Source: Trichaptum fuscoviolaceum (taxonomy: Eukaryota; Basidiomycota; Agaricomycetes; Hymenochaetales; Trichaptaceae). Taken from it: a DNA stretch of 64,000 nucleotides. The position numbers and the translations under genes were made by a program. The notes under the pieces are model-generated. The model was given only the letters and a program-made list of their open reading frames with translations, ran no database searches and was not told where the DNA came from. This document shows, piece after piece, positions 40,262 through 51,241 of the stretch. Position 1 is the first letter of the stretch; each line of letters starts with the position of its first letter. The DNA lies in assembly GCA_910574455.1 (NCBI GenBank), contig CAJSYZ010000012.1:43317-107316 (forward strand), given 5' to 3'.

Positions 40262-42337
40262 TCACTGCTCGATACTGGATGGGCAAGGTTTGGGCGACCC
40301 CATAGCACGTTTCCCGTAATGGACTTCGATGGCTTCCTGGATAGACTCTTCTTTATACCTGTCCTTCCCCATAGTATGCATAGTATCCAATACGGCGTCG
40401 ACGATGTCGTATTCAGCTTCCAACCTTTGTTTTTCTTGATACAAAGAGGACGCCCTCGCCGGACTTCTTGTAATACGACCATCCGTCTTCACATCCAGGT
40501 CTGCGTCGACATCAATGTCTGCCATCACAAAGAGCGAACTTTCAGCCCCATAGGTGGTCATTTCGTTGGCACATTCGATAGACATTGGAACGATCCGTTC
40601 ACATCCCCGCTCGATGCGATTCAACACCTTATCCATGAAGTATTGGAAGTGCTCTCGATACCGACATGTTGCATCCCCGGGACGTTTGACTGGAGTAATG
40701 CGCATCGTGTGTGGCCTCTGTTTCAAGTCAATGTATAACATCATTCTTCCTAACGGCCTTCCTGGGAACGTCTCGGCGGCGATACGCTTTATACTTTTAA
40801 GATGCCGCTTCACTGTCGTACACGCAATCTGGATCACGAGGCTCTTGTCGTACTGTGCTGTTTTTGTACTCTCTAATAGGGGTCTCATTAGGTTGCGGAG
40901 AAGATAGTAACGTTCTGACTTACCATTTGGAGAATATCCAATATCTTTTGCAATTTTCGGGCAAAGTTCTCTATGTCCAGCGTTCCAAGCCTTGTATTGA
41001 CACGCTCTTGAGCAATAGAATGCAATCCTGCACCCAGCACATCTCTTTAAGGCGGTCATTGCCTCGGATACATCGCAAGATGGCTGTTTAGGTAAGATAA
41101 GTATCTGGCGGTGAAAGGTGAGGAGCGGATGACGAACCTCGTCGCACCAGACCTTTTGCTCGTTCAACCCCATCTCACCAAGGTTACGGAGGATGGAGGA
41201 TTCGGTTATATATGACTCCAGATTATACCACAACTTCTTGAATGAAGCCGGCGCATCGGGGAATCCATACTCAGTGTATGCATCGTCCGGGATATTGGCC
41301 AAAGCCATCAGGGAATGCGCGGAGTAGCTCTTGTAGCACATGAAACGTGGAATGTACCTCTTCGCGATAGATTCACTCACATTATCGCCGGGAGTGTTGA
41401 GATTGATCCAGCCAGTGCACAGTAGTGCCTCGAGCACACGATGGTGGAGTGCGGAAAGCGCAAACTGCATTGCCGATCGGCGAACACCGCCGTACAGGCT
41501 GATGAGGACCTTGAAGCAGCTAGTTAAAGGGCAGCAACAGGCCATTGTCTTCGCCCGCCCCATGCTGTCAAACTTTAAGATGAGCTTGGTGATACGGCGG
41601 ATAATGCCTGCATCCACAAAGGCGGCCTTGACACTAGCGTCATCGTTTTCCACAAAGAATGCCATGATCTCGATAAAGAAGGATATCCGTCGGCACTGCA
41701 TTATGTCCTTTAACGATTGTCGTAATCTAAGAAAGGCCAGAGCCGCGATATCGTCGGGGTGGTCGAAGACGTGCAGCAGAACGTCTTGACGATAGCTTGT
41801 CCAGGACTGGAAGGACATAAGGGCGATTGAGGCTTCATTTGCTGCGTCCAATGGAAGTTTGGGATCGGCCCAAACCTTGAATGTGAGGAGAAAAAATTCA
41901 TCCTCGAGACCGTTGTCGAAAATCCCGCCATGATCCCCACCATGATGTTCACATGGACAATCTTGAAGACGGAGGCGTTCTTGATCTTTTGCGGTAATTC
42001 GTAGCCCATGTAGGACAGCGGAGAGCCCCACAACGTAGTTGTATCGTCTTCCCTGATCATAAAGAGCAGCATTCGCATGGAGGTACGTAATCCAGCGAAA
42101 TGCATCTGGCCAGAACACTCTCAGAACCTCGCAGTTGTGCGCAGTGAAGTAGTTATTATGCAGCATTCTGAGGAGCTTGAAGCATTTGCAGACGCGATCG
42201 CACGTGTACAGCGTATCCTCCGACGCCAAACCATCCTCGGGGAGCGGTAAGGCAAGAGTTGAGCGGGCAATGTCTAAGACGGCCGGCGGAACTTCCGGTA
42301 GCAAACTACAATTGGAATGCGAGCAGATAATGTCCAT
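40262..42337 (-). CDS. MYND-type zinc-finger protein (family member B), 691 aa
   Basis: One uninterrupted 691-codon exon, unlike the four-exon member at 23821. The N-terminal ~420 residues are helical and contain PPAVLDIARSTLALPLPED, also kept in the pseudogene copy at 48885. The MYND finger lies at about residues 430-460: CAGCRIAFYCSRACQ followed by W, H and C (H-x3-C). The first zinc-binding pair is incomplete. The C-terminal ~200 residues match the C-terminus of the 23821 protein in outline (YIDLKQRPHTM). The start at 42337 is supported because similarity to the pseudogene copy changes from coding-like to flank-like just upstream. A protein-binding regulatory role is inferred from MYND domains generally. 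Confidence 0.88.
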   Translation of the reverse strand: MDIICSHSNCSLLPEVPPAVLDIARSTLALPLPEDGLASEDTLYTCDRVCKCFKLLRMLHNNYFTAHNCEVLRVFWPDAFRWITYLHANAALYDQGRRYNYVVGLSAVLHGLRITAKDQERLRLQDCPCEHHGGDHGGIFDNGLEDEFFLLTFKVWADPKLPLDAANEASIALMSFQSWTSYRQDVLLHVFDHPDDIAALAFLRLRQSLKDIMQCRRISFFIEIMAFFVENDDASVKAAFVDAGIIRRITKLILKFDSMGRAKTMACCCPLTSCFKVLISLYGGVRRSAMQFALSALHHRVLEALLCTGWINLNTPGDNVSESIAKRYIPRFMCYKSYSAHSLMALANIPDDAYTEYGFPDAPASFKKLWYNLESYITESSILRNLGEMGLNEQKVWCDEVRHPLLTFHRQILILPKQPSCDVSEAMTALKRCAGCRIAFYCSRACQYKAWNAGHRELCPKIAKDIGYSPNGKSERYYLLRNLMRPLLESTKTAQYDKSLVIQIACTTVKRHLKSIKRIAAETFPGRPLGRMMLYIDLKQRPHTMRITPVKRPGDATCRYREHFQYFMDKVLNRIERGCERIVPMSIECANEMTTYGAESSLFVMADIDVDADLDVKTDGRITRSPARASSLYQEKQRLEAEYDIVDAVLDTMHTMGKDRYKEESIQEAIEVHYGKRAMGSPKPCPSSIEQ

Positions 42338-44506
42338 GTCTTCAAGAGAACCTTTCTTCGCAGCAGAGATGTGCTTTCGAGAGGAAGTTTCAGACTAGGA
42401 TGTCAAAGCGAGAGTTAAATAAATGCACCTTTTTGATATTCCTCTGGAATCGCCTGCATTCGAACTCCTGCTTGACCGATCGACGCGCCTATAAACAATC
42501 TCAGTCGCTCGAACGCGCAGAAAGATATAAATCGGACGTACTTTGCGCTCACAGCTCATTGTCGTAGACATGGGGTTAGCAAGGAAGAAAATTGTGCCGG
42601 AAGCTAAAAAGTGGGCGTTTTGTCAATTATGTAAGTTGATGAGTGAGGTTTCACTGGCAAGGGAACTTCTCACGCGATTTAAGGTCATTGGAATCGGAGT
42701 CAGAGTCAAACCATGACTGTCTCCGGTCCAGCGTAAGCCAATATTCTGAAGGACAGAAGCAGTGAGGGCCACTTTGCCACGTACGAAAATGCTAAGAGTA
42801 CATGATAACAACTCCTCGATGGAAGGTGACAGATTTCAGAGGCCACCATACATAGGAAATTTGAAAGCTCAGAAAGCAGAAGATTGTTTCGCAAACTTGA
42901 ACATGTAAACCAGTCTTGATAACGACAGAGCATCGAGGTACGTGCCATCTAAATCGTCTGCGTTGTTGGCATTCCGGATTGCTCACGATCAATCGAGAGT
43001 TGTCGAGCACCGATGGTCCGATTTCGCGATAGGGCCAACAAATATGAGCCCGGCGTCATCGTCATGAATACGGAATTGACCTGTGCAAACATACGGGAGA
43101 AGCATCTCTGCGGCATTATCTAGCATACCAGACTCTCTCGTCATTACGAGCTCACATGCGAAGTAACTGAATTGCCTCAGCGCGGAGCAGTGAGCACCGA
43201 GATGCAGCGGTACGAAGGAAAGCTTTGAGGACTCGGACTTTCGAAGAACCTGGCGAACTCAATCTCGAGATTGGTGTGGTCGAAAGCGTGGAGTAAAACT
43301 GTAACCATTCACATGGTGGTGAGAACCAAGAGTCGTTACGCGCGTCTGTGGAATGATCGCGCTCATGAATTTCCCATGTAATTAAACCACCACCACCTTG
43401 TTCGCTATGGACCTTACTCACCGTAGCCGCCGCAGGCGAGCCACATGCCTTTGCCCAACGTCTGCTAGGGCATTTAATTGTAATATCTTTTAATGAAAGG
43501 GCTGGAGATCCAACCACGAAGCTTATCAATGACTCAGTCGTCGGGGTTGACAGACCAGAGAGAAGGTATTGATTTTGCACTACGTACTTTACCGAGGACA
43601 CAAGAGTTCCAAATTGCAGATTAATTAGAGGTAAAGATGGTAAGAAGGAAAAGGTAAGAGGACGCATCCATCCAGACCGAAAGTTCCAGACCAAATGTCA
43701 AATCAAAGAAGGAGCGACTGCGCACGGCATCCGAGACTGAACAACAAGACACGTCGAGCCACGTCGAGGCCAAAGGTATCCTGCTGCCAATACGTTTGCA
43801 TAACCACGCGGGACAAAGAAATACGCAACCGGATTCTGAATACATTGCGAGGGTGAAGGGTGAAGGATGAAAAAGGGAGGAATAAAGTAAGAAACCATGT
43901 ATGAAGATAGTGATAAGTTCTTGGGTGTTAAAAGAGACAAGAAGAAAGGTAGAGAGGAGTGGTCCGTTTATATGAGACAAAACGTGCGTGCGTGCGCCCT
44001 AAGATAAGGTAAGGTGAGGCGATAAGGTATCCTACATGCAAGATGCGCGAGAAATCTCTGGTGGATGGAAGGACTGAAAGTTCCGATAGTTCGTTAACGG
44101 GTGAACATACGTATGTAGATAGTAGCTCGACGGATGGGGAATAGGGTACCGAAGGAGGAAGGGGACTCGAGGCCGAACGACCGAGCTAACGGTTTAACGG
44201 CCATTCTAGTAGAGAACGGCGGCCGACGGTGATGACTGCCTTAACAGCAACACAGACGACAGGGATTTGGCGGTGGTAAATGAAGGTGGGGAAGTGGGAG
44301 AAGGAGTGAACGGAGAGGAAGGCTGCACCAGAGGGCTTGGGATATATAAAACAGCAGGAGGACGATGCGCAGAAACAGATGAAAATGCATAAGACGACAC
44401 AACAGGAAAAGAGAAATGCTGCAAGTTAATGTCCGTTTCCGAGTCCGTTTTAACATAAAGAGTTTGTCGGAAGTGTTCGTCACCGGTGACTAGCAGTCTA
44501 TCCTGT
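42338..44506. other. Intergenic between MYND-B and KRE6-like genes
   Basis: The first ~150 bases are the MYND-B upstream flank, also found before the pseudogene copy. Minus-strand frames at 43152-43694 and 43621-43980 are open but show no domain, and I could not connect them into a gene. The KRE6-like 3' untranslated region probably occupies 44200-44506. Confidence 0.45.
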
Positions 44507-47161
44507 CTAGCAGCCGTCGTACTAGTTCAGGAGAAGCACACGTCAAGCAAGGGAGCGAAGAGGATCGGTTAGTCAACAAAGAACGCGAAGAGGCTGCGAA
44601 GCGACTTACCAAGCTGTTTTTCGGTTTCGTGTACCCTGCACCTGTCGGCCCATCTGTCCAAACCGTCAAGTTCGCATCTGTTCACGAATCATACATCAGA
44701 ACTTCGCCAACGACGAAAGATGAAGAAACGCACTTGTGTAAGCATTGATATGATTATTGATGTAGTCCGTCGTTGGGTAATTTGTTGGATTGCAGCCCAC
44801 GTTCGTTTCACCCTCGCGTTGGTACACGCGCACATAGTCGACGTGCATCTCATTGGGGAAAGTCAGCGTTGACAGATCAACGGTCTGGAACGAGCCTGAT
44901 GGACGAAAGACAAAGGTCAGCATGTAACACGTTGCGATGGACAGGCACATAACGCACTTGAGATGGCCAAGTTCAGGACAATCGACATCGGCTCCTCAGG
45001 TACAAGGCGACGTGACACACCACTGCCATCGGGTAAGGGGTCTGCTGGCATCGCATTCGCACCCATCCGTATTGAAGGGCTACCGTTAGCCTGCCAGGTG
45101 ATGAAGCCTTGGTCCGGGTTGCTGGGGTCTGCCCAGTACTCGAAGCCTGTACGGGATTGATTGACGATCGATAGAATAGAAGTAGAATGATGGGGGAGAA
45201 AAAAAGTGCGGGGTTGATGAATGGAAGCAGATATTAGATCAGAGGCTGTACAGAAAGAAGAAAGAAGAGATCGTACCGAACGTGTAGAAATTCCCGCCCG
45301 ATCCGTTGAAAATATCCGCTGGAAGATCTGTCAGGCCTGATACAGCTTGCTGTACAGCAGAACCCCTATAATATGCAAGTGAGACAGTCAGCGGTCAACC
45401 CAGCTCACAGATGAAGAGGAAAGTGAGGTGAGTTAGGGGTTGGGATCGACACCACAGAAAAGGGGGATTGGCGCCCACCCAAGCAAAGCGCATGATGAAC
45501 CTGGACAGTCAAGTAACGAAGAGCTCACCTATACGAGTTCGGCTGCGTGACTGCTTCGTCATACACCCACCAAACATCCTGTGTCGTGTTATCGTAGACG
45601 TAGTCGTGACTGAAGGGCGCGAATTGTGCCGACTGTGACACTTTCGCTCCTGGGCCGAGTTTGTTCTTCTGCGCCTCAAGCACATCGATTTCCGGCGCGC
45701 CTCGTCCCTTGCTGACCGATGGTCCTGGGTGGTCTTCGCCTGGACATGTGCATGCTCTGTATTGAATGATTAACACAAATGAGGAGGCTCGAAGACGGAC
45801 AATACACACGAGAGTTTCTGCCCCGACAACCAACTCAGATCGAAGTTGTATTTCTCTCGTCCCTGGTCGGTGTGTAATGCGGCAGCAGGTCCAGAGCCGT
45901 TCGCATACGTTTGATTCGGGAAGGTGCCAACGTCGCACGAGTCGTAAGTGTAAGGCCATGTCCCATCCGTAGTTGCGCCATATCCTGGGCGGCCGAGATT
46001 GCCCATTGTCCACACACCTGGCCACTGTTACATTATTGTCAGTTATAAACTTGTCAGAAAGAAGCTACGATAAGAAGTAGAAACACTTACGTATCCGCTC
46101 GCGTCGACGTTCGGACCAGGTAGACTCAAGCTAACCTCAATGTACCCGCTCGTAAAGCAGAACTTATTCCAGCTCTGAAGCATGCCACTCCGATATTGCA
46201 GCCCATGTGTCTCCACCTCTTCAATTAGAATTACCAGTTTCCCATCGCGCGTGAACACCTGCCCCGGGTCGTACCACTCCATATCCGCCGTCGCCCAGTA
46301 CCACAAATCCACCGCCTCCCAATACGGGTCGTCGCCGGGGTAGAACGTGCGCCCGTCCTGGTTGAACTCGTCGCTGAAGACGAGGTTGTACTTCATGCCG
46401 TCAAAGCCAGTGCGAGTCTTGGCGTCGTCGGGCGTGTCCGCATCGACCAAATCGGGCATCTGGAAGAGCACGGGTGCCTGGCCGGTGCCGTTGATGTGAA
46501 TGTTGTTGTCGATGGCGACGTTGCGCGCATTCGTCTTGACGAAATAGAGGACGGGGTAGAGGATGAAGAGCGAGAGCAGCGCGGCTATCAATAGCACGAG
46601 GATGCCAACGTTGGCCATCCCACGCCATGACCAGCGGAAGTGCGGGTCCTCGATGCGGTGCAGCTCGTCGTCGACGTCGTTGAGCGCCTTGTCGTCCAGT
46701 TCGGGGTCGTACACGTAGGGCACCATGCCTCTTGGGGCGGCGGCAGGGTACTTGGAGTCGAACGAGATAATCGACTCTGAGCCGATCGAGAACCGCTTCG
46801 TAGGCGCTGTCAGCAGCTGCTGGTCGTCGTCCGACGCCAGGCGGTACAGCAGCATCGACCCGCGCTGGCCAGCTGTGGCGAATGCTGAGGACTCCTCCGA
46901 CATCAGGCGACTGAGGTATGCTGAGCCTCGAGAAACAGGGCGCGAGCGCGGCATCTGCGAGTTCGGGTTGAGCGGCGAGTTGATGTAGCCGGACGACATT
47001 GAGCGCAACGGCGCATGAGAGGGAAGCAGTGGGCTGTCGACGTTGCCGCTGCTCATAGGAGGTGTGCTCGGCGAGCTGGGCGGGTTGTGCGACGGGAGGC
47101 TTTCTTCCTCAGACGAGGGCGGCGACGCCGAGCTTGAGCTGCCACCATGAGGATACGACAT
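44507..47161 (-). CDS. KRE6: KRE6/SKN1-like beta-glucan synthesis protein (GH16)
   Basis: Type II membrane protein needed for beta-1,6-glucan assembly in fungal cell walls, acting in the secretory pathway. ATG at 47161. Residues 1-170 are Ser/Pro-rich cytosolic tail, about 180-205 are the single membrane anchor ([20 protein letters not shown]), and the rest is a lumenal GH16-like domain. The catalytic-type motif is visible as [12 protein letters not shown] (E-x-D-x-x-E, about 45680). The large first exon ends at a GTAAGTG donor near 46092; five or so smaller exons follow with 50-100-nt introns. The last exon codes only YDGC and stops at 44509-44507. Length and motif order match the family and nothing is missing. 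It is the one conserved housekeeping-type gene here and sits at the centre of a mirrored gene arrangement. Confidence 0.93.
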
Positions 47162-48884
47162 GGCGTGAAGGGTATGCTTAAACGAAAGTCAAGGGTGTCG
47201 CGCACAACGAGCAGCCTAACGCTGTCGGTGAGCGGATGCGGCGGCGGTGGCGACGACGACGATGACGACGACGACGGTGAGGAGGAGGAGGAAGGGGAGG
47301 AGACGACGATAGCGGCGGGACGAAAAGAGGTTTGCTTGACTTCTCACAGTTCGCCGCCAACCCGTACTATGACGTTACATAAGCGAGCAATTTTAGAAAG
47401 GTTCGCTTGGCACTACAGCCAGCGTGCCACTTCGGCGTTCTTGAAGCCATGGCTCATGTTACGGAATAAACTTGATTGGATAAGTACGGAATGTATGATG
47501 CGAATTGCACATTAAATTTAAATAAAGGTAAAACAAGAAATATTGGTACATATGTAGGAAATAGCGTAGAACATTGTAATACCAAATTTATTAAGATTCA
47601 AGGAGAGTTACATGTATAGGCTCGGTGCGAGAAAGATGATTAACATATGATCTGCGAAATCATTACAGCACAGAAAGATTCAGACATCAAAGTTGAGCGT
47701 AAGAAAATGTGAACTTCGCGTCCAGAAAGGTCTTTTCCCACAAAGGTCATAATTTGCCGACAATCCGATCTCCGTAATCGTTCATTGTTTGATCGAGCTC
47801 CGGGATATCTGTATGTTGACGAATACTCCTTGGGTCTGTTGATTCTCATCAATCATACATAGACTGTGCATGAAGCTCTGCACATTAGCACTTAGTTCAG
47901 TAAGAGTGTGCATTACCGATATTACAGTATGCATTTTTTAACCCGGAGGGCTTTAGTCATCAATCGCATCTGTTAAAACAGAATGAAGAGTATCTACAAT
48001 TTTTTATGTGCATAAATTAAAGCTACCTCATGATACAGGTGAGGCACGCCAACCTTCGAGGGCCGAAGGATCAATAGCGCGCACTGCATAGCGCGCGGTC
48101 GCGAAGCTAAGTCGATGCCGGCCTGTGATGTAGGCCGGCCCTTGCGGGGAATGTCTAATCCAGTTCAGCCGCTCATGCGATGAATACGCTAGTCTGCGAA
48201 GATTCTCTTGCATAATAACTCCAGCATCAGCGGATACCGCCTTGCAATTGAGAGCAGGCAAACATAGATTGACCTAGACCCAGGCCGGGCCCCGTAAGGC
48301 CTTCAAGGCGGTAGTTGGTTCGAACTGTCATCTGCCACATCCGTATTACAAGCTCCGGAGGATAGTAAGAGATGTAATTCAATAGTGACGGATATTCGAC
48401 ACAAACACAAAGAATTATTTCTATCACATACCATTGTAGATTTTTAAACGGTTTCGCGAACTTCATGACTGTCTCTCACATTTGTAAATCCGTTCGGGAC
48501 TCCGGTAACCATGACAATAAGTTTAGGGCCGGTCCTGGTAAGAACTTCAACTTCATGGCTTATTTTCGCTCCGATTTGCTGTACGCGCCTTCTAACTTCA
48601 CATACCTCGAATTAGACAAATCGACTCGCGTGGCCTTGTTCAACGTCTTTCGCCGTAATCCGAACGGCACTGTGAATTATATATCGATTCCAACTATCTT
48701 AGCGCATCGGACGTGCCATACCCTCGACTCGCGTCAGAATTTTCTTTTCCAACCTCTGAGAACCAGAAACACCCAAGTTTTTTTCAGCTTCCAAGACAGT
48801 TCTCTTCCTTGTCTACGACTATGAGCTACGGGCAGGACGTACGTCTATGGCATGTCTTTATGTAGCGTAGCCACGCCGATCCGC
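47162..48884. other. Intergenic, no supported gene
   Basis: Upstream region of the KRE6-like gene, then AT-rich sequence. A GAC/GAG-rich stretch (47240-47305) makes an acidic open frame on the plus strand that is compositional only. A plus-strand frame at 48465-48824 has no domain. Confidence 0.4.
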
Positions 48885-50945
48885 CAAAGAGGAGGTTGAA
48901 TGTAGAAGATTTCTGGAGGAACATAAAAAAGGTGCATTCATATAACTCTAGCATTGGCAACCTTGTTTAAAGCTTTCTTACATCCAAAGCATGTCTCCAC
49001 CGCGAAGAACGGGTCCCTTAAAGACTTGTGCATTATGTACTCGCATGGTACCTATGGTTCGCTACCCGAAGTTCCGCCGGCCGTATTAGACATAGCTCGT
49101 TCTACTCTCGCCTTATCACTCCCCGAGGATGAACTAGCGACAGAAGATACGCTGCACATGGGCGATAATGTCTGCAAGTGCCTCAAACTCCTCAAAATAC
49201 TGCATGTTAGCTACTTTGATAGGTTAAACTGCGAGGTTTTGAGAACATTTTGGCTAGATGCGCTTCGCTGGCTCACGTACTTGCACGCAAACGCTGCATC
49301 GTATGATCATGAAAGACGATACAAGTACGTCGTGGGGCTCTCCGCTATCCTTCACTCGATGTGGGGAAAACCACGGGATCATAATTCACACGGCGTCCAT
49401 TTACATCACGAGAAAAGCCTCGACGAAGAACTCGAGGACAACTTTTTCAGCCTCATATGCAAAGTATGGCCCAATCCTAATCTCAGAAAAGGAAGCACCT
49501 ATCGCCCTTCCTTCTTTCCAATCATAGACAAGCTATCGTCGGGACGTCCTGCTAGGCGTCTTCGATCATCCCGACGACATCGTGGATCTTGCCCTTCGAA
49601 TATTACGAAGGTCGGTGAAGGACATAATGCAGTGCAAACGAATCACTAAATTTATCAAGGCCATAGCATTCGTTCTGGACGTTGAGGACGATAGTGTCAA
49701 GGTCGCCTTTGTCGAAGCGGGCGTTATACCCCGTGTCATAAAGCTTATCATGAAGTTCGTCAACATTCTGAGAGCGAAAACGATGGCTTGTACCTGCCTG
49801 CTTTCACATCTTCATCAGCCTGTGCCGCGGTGCTCGCTGCAGCGATGCATTTTGCGCTTTCTGCGCTCCACCACCGTGTCCTCGAAGCGTTGCTGCGCAC
49901 TGGCTGGATCCCGTTTAGTACTACAGGCGCAAATGTGCTACACACCATCATGGCGGAGCACATTCCATGCTTTATGTGCTACAAGATCTACTTTACTCAC
50001 TCCCTGACGGCTTTGGCCAATATCCCGGACGAAGCGTACGCTGCGTGCGGATTCCTTGATGCGCTTGCTTCGTTCAAAACCCTGTGGTCCAACCTGGAGT
50101 CGTTTATCCTGAAATCATCTGTCATTCGTAAGCTTGATGGGGATGATTTAGCAGAAAGTCTGGTGCGACAAGGTCTGGGTGCAGAATTGCACTATATTGC
50201 TCAAGAGCATGTCAATCCAAGGCCTGGAACTCTGGACACAGCGAATGTTTCCCGAAAATTGCAGAAGGTATTGGATATAATCTGAATGGTAAGCAGGAAC
50301 TTGGCTATCTGCTGCACAGACTACAGTGTACTGAAGGCTTTATTAGAGTGTGTCAAGACAACACAGTGCGATAAAGGCCTCGTAATCCAAATTGTGCGTA
50401 TGCCCGTAAAGCGGCATCTAAGAAGCATATTGCATATGCCGCCGAGACATTCCCCGAAAGGTTTTTGGAGAGACGACTCTTATGTATCGACTTGAGACTG
50501 AGGCCACACACGATACACCTCGCACCAATAACCCGTCCCGAAGATTCAACTCATCGATATCGAGAACACTTCCTATACTTCCAGGACAAGTTTCAAATCG
50601 AATTCAACGGGATTGCGAACGGATCATTCCATTGTCCATCATATGTGCCAATGAATCGATCACCCACGAAGGTCAAACGCATTCAGGGTTATGTCTGATG
50701 ACAGACATTGGCGTTGATGCAGACTTCGACTAACGAATGGATTAACTTATTGTGAAGAGTAAGGAAAGAGCATCCTCAAAGAGCGAATGCTGATAGCTCG
50801 ATACGACATCGTCGACGCGGTATTGGACACCATACATACTATTGGGAGGAATCCATATAAAGAAGAGTCTATCCAGGAAGCAATTGAAATCTATTTGGGA
50901 AACATATCATGGACTCGCCTGAAGCTTGCCAATCCAGTGTCGAAG
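48885..50945 (+). pseudogene. Inverted, broken copy of the MYND-B gene
   Basis: Plus-strand copy of 40262-42337 and about 110 bases of its 5' flank. The N-terminal part is open (SLPEVPPAVLDIARSTLAL at about 49060), then a frameshift near 49490 and a TGG-to-TAG change near 49528 break it; further frameshifts occur near 49790 and after 50340. A deletion of about 110 bases around 50160-50185 removes the first MYND cysteines (the CAG part of CAGC), although the second half, YCSRACQ...W...H-x3-C, remains. The C-terminal part is broken into several frames. The original protein cannot be made. Confidence 0.9.
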
Positions 50946-51241
50946 ACGGTACCATTGACAAGTGGGACAACTTTATCTTTGTGTTCACGGGATTTATCTG
51001 ACTTTATCTGATTGCGTATGGCAGGAAACATATCACAGTATAGGCCTTTTATGTGAGTACCTAGCACTATACGCTTTATATGTAAATCCTAAATATTACT
51101 ACTGTAGATATATTAGTTGACGGTCAGCCATTTATAAAGCTTATATCACATTACTATTAATGTGTTATAACTACAATCCTATATCAATACCGTGAAGGCT
51201 TTTCACGTTAGTTCCATTCTATTGATAGCTCGGAAAGTGTT

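Noticed and set aside
42569..42640. A plus-strand start MGLARKK resembling the N-terminus of PINX1-like G-patch proteins
   Set aside because: The likeness stops after about eight residues and no G-patch follows.
43152..43694. A 180-codon minus-strand open frame downstream of KRE6
   Set aside because: No domain, no splice partners and no similarity to anything I recognise; probably chance or untranslated sequence.
47225..47310. An Asp/Glu-rich open frame on the plus strand opposite the KRE6 promoter
   Set aside because: It comes from a GAC/GAG simple repeat and lacks any coding context.
48465..48824. A 119-codon plus-strand open frame before the MYND pseudogene
   Set aside because: No conserved feature, and it lies in flank that is not shared with the MYND-B gene.
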